Positions 19,971 through 28,626 are shown, counted from the first letter of the stretch. The stretch is DNA of 44,601 bases from Aliibacillus thermotolerans (GCF_027853235.1 NZ_WKJG01000031.1:1-44601), one strand, 5' to 3'. Translations and numbers: made by a program. The notes: generated from the letters alone by a model not told the origin.

Positions 19971-21113
19971 CTAGTGATCCAATAATTCTTTTCCGATGAC
20001 GAGCCGTTGAATTTCACTCGTTCCTTCGTAAATTTCCACTACTTTGGAGTCGCGGAAGTATCTTTCGACCGGATATTCTTTCGTATAGCCGTACCCTCCA
20101 AACACTTGCAAGCTTTCGATCGCTGTTTTGCGAGCGGTTTCAGAAGCAAACAACTTTGCCATGGATGCTTCCTTTGGACAAGATATGTTTGCAGCATGGA
20201 GAGTCGCTGCTCGATACGTAAGCAGTCGTGCTACTTCCACGTTTGTCGCCATATCCGCGATTTTAAAAGAGATTCCTTGTTGGGCGCTGATTGGTTTTCC
20301 GAATTGTTTCCGCTCTTTCGCATAATGGACAGCTGCTTCCAGCGCTCCTTCCGCAATTCCAAGAGACTGGGCCGCAATACCAATCCGACCGGCAGATAAA
20401 TTGGACAAGGCAATTTTGTAACCTTCTCCCACTTGTCCGAGCAAATTTTCTTTTGGAATAATACAGTTGTCAAATATGATTTCCGTCGTATTTGATCCGT
20501 TTAATCCCATTTTCTTTTCTTTTTTTCCCACTTGAAAACCAGTGAAATCTTTCTCCACAATAAAGGCGGAGATTCCATTTGCTCCTTGGCTGACATCTGT
20601 TTTTGCAAAAGTAATATACGTGTCCGCTGCCCCACCGTTTGTAATAAACAATTTCGAACCATTTAGTACGTAATGGTCCCCTTGATCTTCAGCCGTCGTT
20701 TTTATCGCTGAGGCTTCGCTTCCTGCACTTGGTTCGGTAAGAGCAAATGCGCCAACATATTCCCCGGAAGCAAGTTTCGGGATATATTTTTGCTTCTGTT
20801 CTTCCGTGCCAAAATATAAAATCGGGTTCGTCCCTACCGACGTATGAACACTTAAAATAACACCTAGCGCCGGGCTTACTTTTGAGAGCTCGTGAATGGC
20901 AATAATATAAGATACGAAATCCATCCCTGTCCCACCGTACTCTTCAGGAATTGGAATCCCCATTAAGCCAAGTTCCGCCATTTCAGCGACCAATTCTTTT
21001 GGAAAACGATCTTCTCTCTCCATCCGCTCCACTTCCGGTTCCACGCGGTCTTTGGCAAAATCTCTTACCATTTTTCTCATCATTTGCTGCTCTTCCGTGA
21101 AGTTGAGATCCAT
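19971..21113 (-). CDS. acdA: acyl-CoA dehydrogenase (first of tandem pair)
   Basis: 380 residues, beginning [21 protein letters not shown]. Flavin-binding motifs [19 protein letters not shown] and the conserved [24 protein letters not shown]; catalytic Glu in [15 protein letters not shown]. The B. subtilis gene at this locus is acdA. The ATG follows GGGGGAG. The 37-base gap to the next dehydrogenase contains its ribosome site, indicating cotranscription. Confidence 0.94.
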   Translation of the reverse strand: MDLNFTEEQQMMRKMVRDFAKDRVEPEVERMEREDRFPKELVAEMAELGLMGIPIPEEYGGTGMDFVSYIIAIHELSKVSPALGVILSVHTSVGTNPILYFGTEEQKQKYIPKLASGEYVGAFALTEPSAGSEASAIKTTAEDQGDHYVLNGSKLFITNGGAADTYITFAKTDVSQGANGISAFIVEKDFTGFQVGKKEKKMGLNGSNTTEIIFDNCIIPKENLLGQVGEGYKIALSNLSAGRIGIAAQSLGIAEGALEAAVHYAKERKQFGKPISAQQGISFKIADMATNVEVARLLTYRAATLHAANISCPKEASMAKLFASETARKTAIESLQVFGGYGYTKEYPVERYFRDSKVVEIYEGTSEIQRLVIGKELLDH

Positions 21114-21134
21114 TTTGCTCCCCCTCTTAGCTGC

Positions 21135-21986
21135 TTATTCGTACGTGTAAAAGCCGCGACCCGTTTTTCTTCCGTACCAACCGGCGTTCACGTATTTACG
21201 TAACAATGGACATGGTCGGTATTTATCATCTCCAAGACCTTCATGAAGGGTTTCCATAATATAGAGGCACGTGTCAAGACCGATAAAATCAGCCAGTGTT
21301 AATGGTCCCATCGGATGGTTCATCCCAAGTTTCATCACTTGGTCAATATCTTCCGGAGAAGCAACGCCTTCATATACCGCATATATCGCTTCGTTAATCA
21401 TCGGCATTAAAATCCGGTTCGCTGCAAAGCCTGGATAATCATTTACTTCGACGGAAGTTTTGTTTAATGAATCACAAACTGCTTTTACGTGATTGTACAC
21501 TTCATCAGAAGTTGCTAAACCACGAATGAGTTCGACGAGTTTCATGACAGGAACAGGATTCATAAAGTGCATTCCTATGACTTGCTCCGGACGATTTGTG
21601 GCCGAAGCAATGTCTGTAATTGGCAAGGAAGATGTATTTGTCGCAAGGATTGCGTGAGACGGTGCATGTTCATCCAATTGTTGAAATAACGACTTCTTTA
21701 CTTCCATATTTTCCACCGCAGCTTCTACGACCAAATCCGCATGTTTCGCATTTTCAATATCAGTGGAAAGAGTGATGCGAGCTAATACTTCTTCTACTTC
21801 TTCTTTCGTCATTCTTCCTTTTTCTTCTTGACGTTTTAAATTTTTTTCAATGGACTTTAATCCTTTTCCCGTCCGTTCATCGTCAATATCATGAAGATAG
21901 ACGTTGTATCCTGCTTGGGTATGTACTTGAGCAATTCCTGAACCCATTTGTCCGGCTCCAACGACCATGACTGTTTGAATTTCCAT
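21135..21986 (-). CDS. mmgB: 3-hydroxybutyryl-CoA dehydrogenase
   Basis: NAD-dependent oxidation of 3-hydroxyacyl-CoA to 3-oxoacyl-CoA. Rossmann motif [13 protein letters not shown] at residues 7-19, catalytic His-Glu region [18 protein letters not shown]-terminal helical domain [20 protein letters not shown]. 283 residues. ATG 21986 behind AGGGGG. The IS element ends only 28 bases upstream, so transcription from fadF/mmgA must now cross the IS or come from a new promoter; a TTGACA is formed at the IS boundary (22020-22015) but no good -10 follows. Confidence 0.94.
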   Translation of the reverse strand: MEIQTVMVVGAGQMGSGIAQVHTQAGYNVYLHDIDDERTGKGLKSIEKNLKRQEEKGRMTKEEVEEVLARITLSTDIENAKHADLVVEAAVENMEVKKSLFQQLDEHAPSHAILATNTSSLPITDIASATNRPEQVIGMHFMNPVPVMKLVELIRGLATSDEVYNHVKAVCDSLNKTSVEVNDYPGFAANRILMPMINEAIYAVYEGVASPEDIDQVMKLGMNHPMGPLTLADFIGLDTCLYIMETLHEGLGDDKYRPCPLLRKYVNAGWYGRKTGRGFYTYE

Positions 21987-22108
21987 ACAAAATCCCCCTA
22001 CTTTTTTCTCGTATTGTCAAAACTTTATTAAAAAATAGGTTATAAAACCCTGTGTTAGAGGTCTTTGAAAGCAAAAAACTTGCCACCCCCTGAATTCTAA
22101 GGTATTAG

Positions 22109-22168
22109 TGAGGTAACCACACGCCCACAAATCCCAAAGAAAGAAGGAAGTGACAAGTTGTTACCTCA
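22109..22168 (+). repeat. inverted repeat around the transposase start
   Basis: TGAGGTAAC (22109-22117) is perfectly complementary to GTTACCTCA (22160-22168). The ribosome site AAGGAAG and TTG start of the transposase lie between or within the arms, so a transcript starting outside the IS would fold this region and could reduce transposase translation, as some other IS elements do. Function is inferred. Confidence 0.5.
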
Positions 22169-23591
22169 GATTATAACCTATTTATTAACTTTTATAAACT
22201 TTCAAGACCAAATCATTCGAACATTACTTACCTTGTTGATAGGTAAAAGCATGTTTGACAAGCCAACGGAAAAGCCAGTGAATAAGCCTTACCGAAAACT
22301 TCAAGTCGATGATCTACCGATTATTGAAATACCAGAGAAATTAGATTTTCGGACCCTTTTATCCGAGTATATGGAGACAAAAGGCAAACCTCTCAAACCA
22401 GTTCAAAGGCGTTCCAACTCAACACCAGTTCCTTCATCGATAAAATGTCCAAAGTGTGGTGCTCCAGCTGAATATTTGTATGCGAATAATGGAGGCAAAG
22501 GACAGTATCAATGCAAGGTTTGTTCATGTCTTTTCAATCAGAAGAGTCGCTATCTCAAGGAGGCTATCCTTAAATGTCCTCACTGCGCAAAAACGCTTGA
22601 AAAAGTAAAAGAAAGAAAAGATTTTCATGTGTTTAAATGTAAGAATAATGACTGTTCCTACTACCAAAAGAAATGGAGTAGAATGTCACAAAGAGAGAAA
22701 AAACGATTCAAAGAAGACCCACAAGCTTTTAAAATGCGTTATATTTATCGGCAATTTCACATGGACTACCAACCGTTAGCAAAACATTCACCGAAAAAAC
22801 CAAAGGTGGATTTGTCAAGACTTTATGTGTCCCCACATACACTGGGACTCATTCTGACGTATCATGTGAACTACGGATTATCTGCTCGTAAAACAGCTGC
22901 ACTCATGAAAGATATTCATGGTGTATCGATTTCCCATCAAAGCATTTTAAATTATGAAAACAGCGTGGCTCTTACGCTTAAGCCTTACATCGATCACTAT
23001 CCTTATGAGCTTTCAGATCAATTCTGCGGTGATGAAACGTACATCCGTGTGAACGGTCGTTGGCACTATCTGTTTTTCTTTTTTGATGCGGTGAAGAAGG
23101 TCATTCTCTCCTATCCAGTTTCATCCAATCGAGATACAGCGACAGCGATTCGAGCGATGGATGAAGTATTGCTTAAACTGAAAGAAATTCCTGAAAACCT
23201 TACATTCGTTGTCGATGGCAATCCCATTTACCTGTTAGCACAGCATTTCTTTCATCAACATGAGATTTCGTTTGATGTAAAACAGGTTATCGGCTTAACG
23301 AATGAAGATGAGGTTTCACGAGAATACCGACCACTCAAGCAAATAATCGAGAGACTAAATCGCACATTTAAAGGTAACTATCGATCAACTTATGGCTTCG
23401 GTTCAGAAAGCGGGTCTGTCTCTTTTGTGACGTTATTTGTGGCTTACTTCAACTTTCTAAGACCACATGCCAGCTTGGAAGGAAAGGTCCCAGTTCTCAT
23501 TCCAGAGTTAGAACGGCTTCCAAACATGCCAGCGCGTTGGACGAAGCTCATTGATTTAGCCCAACAATGGTTGATTGATCAAAAAGCCTAA
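22158..23591 (+). CDS. DDE transposase with N-terminal zinc ribbons
   Basis: 477 residues. Four cysteine pairs (C97/C100, C119/C122, C140/C143, C161/C166) form one or two zinc ribbons, followed by a helical region with a probable helix-turn-helix (LSARKTAALMKDIHGVSISHQSI, about 241-263). The catalytic core shows GDETYIRVNG (Asp292), VVDGNPIY (Asp353) and KQIIERLNRTFKG (Glu398), in the manner of the IS6/IS481-like superfamily of DDE enzymes. Start TTG 22158 with AAGGAAG seven bases upstream; an ATG at codon 32 is the alternative. The reading frame is intact, so the element may still be active. Exact IS family not assigned. Confidence 0.85.
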   Translation: MLPQIITYLLTFINFQDQIIRTLLTLLIGKSMFDKPTEKPVNKPYRKLQVDDLPIIEIPEKLDFRTLLSEYMETKGKPLKPVQRRSNSTPVPSSIKCPKCGAPAEYLYANNGGKGQYQCKVCSCLFNQKSRYLKEAILKCPHCAKTLEKVKERKDFHVFKCKNNDCSYYQKKWSRMSQREKKRFKEDPQAFKMRYIYRQFHMDYQPLAKHSPKKPKVDLSRLYVSPHTLGLILTYHVNYGLSARKTAALMKDIHGVSISHQSILNYENSVALTLKPYIDHYPYELSDQFCGDETYIRVNGRWHYLFFFFDAVKKVILSYPVSSNRDTATAIRAMDEVLLKLKEIPENLTFVVDGNPIYLLAQHFFHQHEISFDVKQVIGLTNEDEVSREYRPLKQIIERLNRTFKGNYRSTYGFGSESGSVSFVTLFVAYFNFLRPHASLEGKVPVLIPELERLPNMPARWTKLIDLAQQWLIDQKA

Positions 23592-23618
23592 CTTTTGTCT
23601 AGCTGAGCCCTTTTCAGC

Positions 23619-23768
23619 CTCGGCGAAGCGAACTCTTGACAAACCGAACTTGCCAATGGTTTAAAATGGAAATACCAAGGGCTTATTTTGCTATGCCTTC
23701 TTTTGTCCCCTTCGCCCTTGTTAACCCTCTCGCTAAACCATTGGCGTGTTTGTCAAGAGCGATGGCGG
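23619..23768. repeat. long interrupted hairpin in the 3' part of the IS
   Basis: CTCTTGACAAAC (23633-23644) and GCCAATGGTTTA (23652-23663) are complementary to TAAACCATTGGC (23734-23745) and GTTTGTCAAGAG (23748-23759); within the loop CAAGGGC and GCCCTTG pair again. Outer bases match imperfectly to about 23619 and 23768. Non-coding, between the transposase stop and the right end. Confidence 0.75.
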
Positions 23769-23851
23769 AGGTTTCCACCAACATAAATGGTATTAACTGT
23801 TAAACTCTTTGTTTTTCATAGATCTTTTGACACTACCTTTTTTCTTTCTCG

Positions 23852-25033
23852 TTATTTCACTTCAATCATGACAGCGTCTCCTTGACCACCGCCACTACAA
23901 ATTGCTGCAATTCCTCGTCCGCCACCGCGACGTTTTAATTCATGGGCCAACGTTAAAATAATGCGCGCTCCACTTGCTCCAATCGGATGACCTAGTGCCA
24001 CCGCTCCCCCGTTTACATTCACTTTTTCCGGATCCAACCCGGCAATTTGCTCGCTGGCAAGCGCCACCGCAGCAAACGCTTCATTCACTTCAAACAAATC
24101 AATGTCAGCTAATGAATGACCTGTTTTCTTTAACAATTTCTCAATGACAAGTCCCGGTGTTTTCGGGAATAATTCCGCTTCGATGGCAAGGGCGGTATGA
24201 TCTACAATCGTTGCAAGGGGTGAAATTCCTTCAGCGGTTGCTTTTTCCTCTTCCATCAACACCATCGCACACGCTCCATCATTCACACCGGGTGCGTTCC
24301 CCGCCGTCACGGTGCCATCTTTTTGGAAAGCCGGCTTTAATTTAGCAAGCACTTCCAACGTTGTGTCTTTTCGCGGCGACTCATCCGCTTCTACCACGAT
24401 CGGATCTCCTTTTCGTTGCGGCACCTCTACCGGAACGATTTCCTCTTTAAATATTCCCTTTTCCATCGCCGCAAGGGCTCGTTGATGACTGCGGTACGCC
24501 CATTCATCTTGTTTTTCCCGAGAAATATTTAATTCATCGGCCACGTTCCCGCCGTAAATTCCCATATGCACATCGTTAAAGGAACAAGTAAGCCCGTCAT
24601 GCACCATCATATCAATCATTTGCGTATCTCCCATGCGCACCCCCCAGCGCGCTTTCGGGATGAAATACGGCGCATTACTCATCGACTCCATTCCACCGGC
24701 GACAATCACTTTTTTATCTTGCGCGCGAATGATTTGGTCTGCCATTGTAACACTACGCATGCCCGAGGCACACACTTTGTTCACCGTTTCCGTTTCCACT
24801 TCCCAAGAAAGCCCGGCGTGTCGCGACGCTTGACGGGACGGAAGCTGCCCTTGACCTCCTTGAAGCACATTCCCCATAATCACTTCTTCCACTTTGTTTC
24901 GGTCTGTGTTCGTTTTTTCCAACGCCGCTTTTATTGCAATACCACCTAGTTCTGCCGCTGTCAGAGAACGAAGCGCGCCACCAAATTTTCCGAATGGCGT
25001 TCTCGCCCCTCCAACGATGACTGTTTTCCCCAT
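23852..25033 (-). CDS. mmgA: acetyl-CoA acyltransferase (thiolase)
   Basis: Thiolytic cleavage of 3-oxoacyl-CoA to acetyl-CoA and a shortened acyl-CoA (or the reverse condensation). 393 residues with acyl-enzyme Cys in [13 protein letters not shown], the GGMESMSN motif, and the C-terminal [10 protein letters not shown] and [12 protein letters not shown] blocks with the second catalytic Cys. Start at ATG 25033, eight bases after AAGGAG; a GTG three codons earlier is possible. Originally between fadF and hbd in the operon; both junctions are now filled with mobile DNA, leaving this gene probably on its own promoter (TTGATT ... TACTTT is a weak candidate near 25170). Confidence 0.94.
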   Translation of the reverse strand: MGKTVIVGGARTPFGKFGGALRSLTAAELGGIAIKAALEKTNTDRNKVEEVIMGNVLQGGQGQLPSRQASRHAGLSWEVETETVNKVCASGMRSVTMADQIIRAQDKKVIVAGGMESMSNAPYFIPKARWGVRMGDTQMIDMMVHDGLTCSFNDVHMGIYGGNVADELNISREKQDEWAYRSHQRALAAMEKGIFKEEIVPVEVPQRKGDPIVVEADESPRKDTTLEVLAKLKPAFQKDGTVTAGNAPGVNDGACAMVLMEEEKATAEGISPLATIVDHTALAIEAELFPKTPGLVIEKLLKKTGHSLADIDLFEVNEAFAAVALASEQIAGLDPEKVNVNGGAVALGHPIGASGARIILTLAHELKRRGGGRGIAAICSGGGQGDAVMIEVK

Positions 25034-25078
25034 TTTGTTCACTCCTTTTCCTTAAGATTACTTTAAACGCACGGTTAA

Positions 25079-25096
25079 TGATCGAACGCTCGCTCA
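25079..25096 (-). promoter_or_regulatory. FadR-like operator upstream of mmgA
   Basis: TGATCGAACGCTCGCTCA is an imperfect 18-base dyad with half-sites TGAKCGA separated by four bases, the same spacing as the B. subtilis FadR consensus (TGAATGA-N4-TCATTCA). It sits 46 bases upstream of mmgA. Assignment to the local TetR protein is inference. Confidence 0.35.
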
Positions 25097-25624
25097 ATGA
25101 CTTGTGAAAAAAAGAGAAAAAAATTTCCTGCACTTTTATCATCATTCTACTCATCACTTATAAAGTAGCGTAAAATGGCTCAAAAATCAAGAGAAGTTTG
25201 AAACTTTTCTAAAAATATTGTTTCTTTTTTTGTGTAAAAAAGAGGCTGGGTCTAATAGTCCTGAAAAATAAATGGAGCGTTCCTTTCAACAATTATTTAG
25301 CGCTGAAACGGTGCCATTCATCGTACACGGATTGCTTTCACAATGGTGTTTGGATTGAAACGGTGCCACGATCCATTCATCGCTTGTTTCCACAAACTAT
25401 TTTTGAATGAAACGGCGGCATGAGCGATCCATGGCTTGCTTTCATCAGTCATTTTTGAATGAAACAGTGATATGACCCATTCATGGCCTGCTTTCACAAG
25501 CAATACTTTGATGAAATGATGGCATGACTATCCATGACTTACTTCCATCAACAATTTGGTGTTGGAAACATGCCTATTCGGCCAAGAGGCGTTTCCAGAA
25601 GCAATTTTTGATGAAGCGGTAACA

Positions 25625-26248
25625 ATCGAGTAGGAGGAGGTGATGAACCTCCGTCCTCTCACACCACCGTACGTACGGTTCGCGTATACGGCGGTTCAAT
25701 TAAGATGGGTAACGCAAGACTTCCTTCCGTGAATAGCTTATCTTCTTATGCCAGTAGTCACTCCACCCTCCAAGAGGTCTTCCACGGAATTCACCGTTTC
25801 CTTCCTCAAGTGAGGTACTACGTTTTCTGTGTTCATCATGACTGAATAGAAAGGGCTATTCTCTCTTCATTGTTCCGTCCTTCCAAACCGTTCTAGACCG
25901 ATTCGTACTATGACCTCTGATGGTTCAGCTGTTTATCGCTAAACAGGTTATGAAGGGTACTTCACGTATCCATCAGACCTCCCTGGGTAAGGATGTCATC
26001 TTTCCTTCCATCTATCCGCTTCATTTACTCTGTATCACCTTTGGCAGAAAGGACTTTGTTTTGTCTTGCAAACTCATCCAATGATACCTAGCCTTGTTAT
26101 GAAGTTCCTATTCCTCGGACCGGAAGTTTGCCGCCCGCTTCCTTCAGATTCTGCGTCGCCACGGACGCCCTTGCGTTAAGCTAACCACTACTTCTGCCTT
26201 CGTGGCTCGGGACTCTCACCCTATAGATGACACCCATGCCAGGCGCAC
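25625..26248 (-). mobile_element. ORF-less group II intron (class IIC-like)
   Basis: On the minus strand the 5' end is GTGCGCC (26248-26242), the standard group II start, followed by typical domain I sequence (AGGGTGAGAGTCCC, AACGCAAGGG). Near the 3' end a domain V-like hairpin (CGCCGTATACG / CGTACGTACGGTG, about 25662-25696) and a small domain VI hairpin (GGAGGT / ACCTCC, 25636-25652) precede the end CTCGAT. No reverse transcriptase/maturase frame is present, so only the ribozyme remains (624 bases). The 5' exon is a terminator hairpin plus six T residues, the known target of class IIC introns. Comparison with the uninterrupted repeat at 38049-38326 defines the boundaries to within one base. 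Splicing would require a maturase supplied from elsewhere. Confidence 0.85.
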
Positions 26249-26290
26249 AAAAAATGTCCAAAAAGTCACCAATCATGACTTTTTGGACAA
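26249..26290 (-). terminator. intrinsic terminator after fadF (right end of repeat copy 1)
   Basis: TGTCCAAAAAGTCATGATT and its complement ATCATGACTTTTTGGACA form a stem of about 13-14 bp on the minus strand, followed by ATTTTTT and then directly by the intron start. It begins 19 bases past the fadF stop. The same hairpin occurs at 38057-38092. Confidence 0.9.
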
Positions 26291-26308
26291 CTCCCGAATC
26301 ATCTTCAT

Positions 26309-28417
26309 TTACACAGCTGCTTCTGTTTTCTCTCCAACAACGGACTTCTCCAAAATTTCAGCAACGTCCATTGTTTGGATGCTATCTTCCAATTCTTTTG
26401 CTTTTGTACCGTCCGATAACATCGTTAAGCAGTATGGACAGGCGCTTCCAATCATGGATGGGTTGACTGCAAGGGCTTGTTCGGTCCGCATGATGTTCAC
26501 CCGTCCCCCTGCTTCTTCTTCCATCCACATCATGCCGCCCCCTGCGCCGCAACACATGCTATCTTGACGGCTTCTTTCCATTTCCACAATCTTCAAGCCC
26601 GGGATCGCTTCTAAAATGGCCCGTGGCGGGTCATAAACGTCGTTGTAGCGCCCGAGATAACAGGAGTCATGATACGTAATCGTTTCGTTCACCGGGTGTT
26701 CTGGTTTCAGCTTTCCTTCTTCGATCAGTTTTGCGAGTAATTCGGTATGGTGATACACTTCGACGTCTTCGTCTAACCCGAATTCCGGATATTCATTTTT
26801 GATCGTGTTGTATGCGTGCGGGTCGATCGTGACGATTTTTTTCACGTCATTTTTTTGGAATTCACTAATGTTTTTCTCCGCTAATTCTTGGTATAAAAAT
26901 TCGTTTCCAAGGCGACGCGGTGTGTCACCTGAGTTTTTCTCTTTGTTTCCGAGAATCGCAAAAGAGACTCCTGCTTCGTTAAGCAATTTCGCAAATGATT
27001 GCGCCACTTTTTGGCTGCGGCGGTCGTAAGAACCCATCGCACCAACGAAAAATAAATATTCGAAAGACTCGTCTTTCTTTTTCAACTCTTTCACCGTTGG
27101 CACGTCAATGTCTTCGCGCCCATCACGCCAGTTTTCCCGCTCTTTTCGGCTAATGCCCCACGGGTTGCCTTGGCGTTCAATATTCATCATCGCTCGCTGG
27201 GCTTCCGCATCCATTTTCCCTTCCGTTAAGACGAGATAACGGCGTAAATCAATGATTTTGTCGACATGTTCGTTCATCACCGGACATTGGTCTTCACAGT
27301 TTCGACAAGTGGTACATGCCCAAATTTCTTCTTCGGTAATGACATCTCCAATGAGGTTCACGTCGTATCCGGCCGCCGCTTCTTCTCTGCTTTGGCGCGC
27401 AAGCTGATTCGCTTTCGTATTGCTCATCGCAAAAGCGGGAAGCCATGGGGTACGGGACGTAACGGCTGCTCCTTTTTCGGTGAGATGGTCGCGCATTTTA
27501 ATCATCAAATCCATCGGAGAAAGCATTTTCCCTGACCCGGTTGCGGGACACATATTCGTACAACGCCCGCATTCAACACAAGCATAAAGGTCAATGAGCT
27601 GGCGACGGGTAAAATCTTCTATCTTTCCAACGCCAAAGCTTTCCGCTTCTTCGTCTTCAAAGTCAATTTTTTGGAGCTTCCCGACAGGACCTGCTTTTTT
27701 AAAGAACACGTTAAAAATGGCAAACACTTCGTGGGCTTGTTTTGACTGCGGTACAAACACCATGAAACTGAATACCGTGATCATGTGAATCCACCAAGTG
27801 ACGTAGAATAATACGGTCGCTGCGGTCGTTCCAATGCCAGCAAACAGCGCGGCAACGATACTCGAAAATGGGGCAAAGGCATAGTTTGCTTCCATGCCAT
27901 ACATAATTCTTTCAAAACCAAGGGAGAGGATAATCGTTCCGGATAAAATCGCCAATGCGACGTAAACAAAGAGCGCTTTGCCATCCCGCTTCCATTGGAG
28001 ACGCTCAAGTTTTTCCCCATAACGGCGATACGCCGCATAAAGAATCGCACAGAACATCAAGAAGACGGTCCATTCTTGAATCAAGTTAAAATACGGATGG
28101 AAAGCCCCTAATGGATATTGAAATCCTTCCACAAACCCTTTCAAAATGATTTCAAGTAAGCCCACTTGGATGATAAAAAAGCCATAAAACAAAATGAGGT
28201 GTAAAATTCCACTTTTCCAATCTTTAAACAATTTCCGCTGGCCTAAGACATTGACAAGCACCGCATGAAGGCGCTCTTTCCAAGCGGAATCAAACGCTTC
28301 TTTCTGGCCGAGTTTAATATATTGGTAGCGGGTAATTAATAATTTCGCGAACAAGTAGATCGCATAAAACACGACGAATAAAAACACAATCAAATGGATT
28401 ACTTGTAACGCACTCAT
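26309..28417 (-). CDS. fadF: membrane iron-sulfur oxidoreductase FadF (ETF:quinone oxidoreductase type)
   Basis: 702 residues. The N-terminal half (1-225) has about six hydrophobic segments like a cytochrome b/NarI-type membrane domain. Then a ferredoxin domain with two clusters: CVECGRCTNMCP (Cys280, 283, 286, 290) and CTTCRNCEDQCP (Cys368, 371, 374, 378). The C-terminal part carries two CCG-type domains (HDSCYLGRYNDVYDPPR ... CCGAGGGMMW and ACPYC), as in heterodisulfide reductase B. Related proteins move electrons from acyl-CoA dehydrogenases via ETF to menaquinone. B. subtilis ywjF/fadF lies at the same locus. ATG 28417 follows AAAGGAG. Probably the first gene of the original beta-oxidation operon. 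Confidence 0.93.
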   Translation of the reverse strand: MSALQVIHLIVFLFVVFYAIYLFAKLLITRYQYIKLGQKEAFDSAWKERLHAVLVNVLGQRKLFKDWKSGILHLILFYGFFIIQVGLLEIILKGFVEGFQYPLGAFHPYFNLIQEWTVFLMFCAILYAAYRRYGEKLERLQWKRDGKALFVYVALAILSGTIILSLGFERIMYGMEANYAFAPFSSIVAALFAGIGTTAATVLFYVTWWIHMITVFSFMVFVPQSKQAHEVFAIFNVFFKKAGPVGKLQKIDFEDEEAESFGVGKIEDFTRRQLIDLYACVECGRCTNMCPATGSGKMLSPMDLMIKMRDHLTEKGAAVTSRTPWLPAFAMSNTKANQLARQSREEAAAGYDVNLIGDVITEEEIWACTTCRNCEDQCPVMNEHVDKIIDLRRYLVLTEGKMDAEAQRAMMNIERQGNPWGISRKERENWRDGREDIDVPTVKELKKKDESFEYLFFVGAMGSYDRRSQKVAQSFAKLLNEAGVSFAILGNKEKNSGDTPRRLGNEFLYQELAEKNISEFQKNDVKKIVTIDPHAYNTIKNEYPEFGLDEDVEVYHHTELLAKLIEEGKLKPEHPVNETITYHDSCYLGRYNDVYDPPRAILEAIPGLKIVEMERSRQDSMCCGAGGGMMWMEEEAGGRVNIMRTEQALAVNPSMIGSACPYCLTMLSDGTKAKELEDSIQTMDVAEILEKSVVGEKTEAAV

Positions 28418-28476
28418 GTCTATTCTCCTTTCTCTGAAGGGGAACCCCCAGTCAATGTGACGTCGTAAAATGATTC

Positions 28477-28528
28477 TGAATATTCATGACTATATTATAA
28501 CAGAAAAACCTCAATGAGTGAACACTCA
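28477..28528 (-). promoter_or_regulatory. fadF promoter flanked by two palindromes
   Basis: TTCACT (-35, 28522-28517), 17 bases, TATAAT (-10, 28499-28494). The -35 lies inside the perfect palindrome TGAGTG-TT-CACTCA (28528-28515), and a second palindrome TGAATATTCA (28486-28477) begins 8 bases after the -10. Two dyads covering a sigma-A promoter are the expected layout for repression, probably by the TetR protein encoded at 18122-18763. The sequences differ from the classical B. subtilis FadR box. The same gap also holds the upstream region of the divergent cls gene. Confidence 0.65.
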
Positions 28529-28626
28529 GTCGACTGCTTTTTAAAAATGAAAGAACTTTCTGCTGCTAAAAAACAGTTTTTTGGGACACGCTAAACGTAT
28601 CTCACCACTGCAGGAGGTCTCTTAAC

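Larger units (their letters stand above)
22015..23832. mobile_element. insertion sequence with zinc-finger DDE transposase (about 1.8 kb)
   Basis: The ends carry an inverted repeat: TGTCAAAA at 22015-22022 and TTTTGACA at 23825-23832, exact over 8 bases, with further partial matches (an A-rich block) inside. One transposase gene fills the centre on the plus strand, opposite to the host operon. No short exact target duplication is obvious; instead both flanks carry similar pyrimidine-rich tracts (22000-22014 and 23833-23851). A second possible pair of ends (GTGTTAG at 22052) was considered less good. Confidence 0.7.
25240..26295. repeat. dispersed hairpin-array element, copy 1 (interrupted by an intron)
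   Basis: Without the intron the element is about 432 bases. The left end GGCTGGGTCTAATAGTCC and the inverted right end GGAGTTGTCCAAAAAGTC are similar to each other. Inside are six degenerate units beginning TGAAAC (or variant) at 25305, 25356, 25408, 25460, 25512 and 25563, period 51-52 bases, with a last partial unit at 25612. Units pair GAAAC with GTTTC around an inner stem whose sequence changes from unit to unit. The right end is an intrinsic terminator behind fadF. Copy 2 at 38049-38326 is collinear but has three units fewer. Confidence 0.85.

Noticed and set aside
22036-22048. GGTTATAAAACC as an alternative IS end or promoter
   Set aside because: It lies inside the element when the exact TGTCAAAA/TTTTGACA ends are used, and has no matching copy at the other end.
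25318-25503. 61-codon frame on the minus strand inside repeat copy 1
   Set aside because: It is produced by the 52-base repeat units (repeated NGSW/HEWVISLFHS-like segments) and has no ribosome site.
25305-25624. Possible CRISPR array
   Set aside because: The 51-52 bp periodicity comes from whole degenerate units; there are no short identical repeats alternating with unique spacers, and no cas genes are nearby.
25681-25800. Remnant of a group II maturase C-terminus in the intron
   Set aside because: A short open stretch (RGRPLGGWSDYWHKK) is present, but it does not match the maturase C-terminal motifs I know, so the intron is treated as ORF-less.
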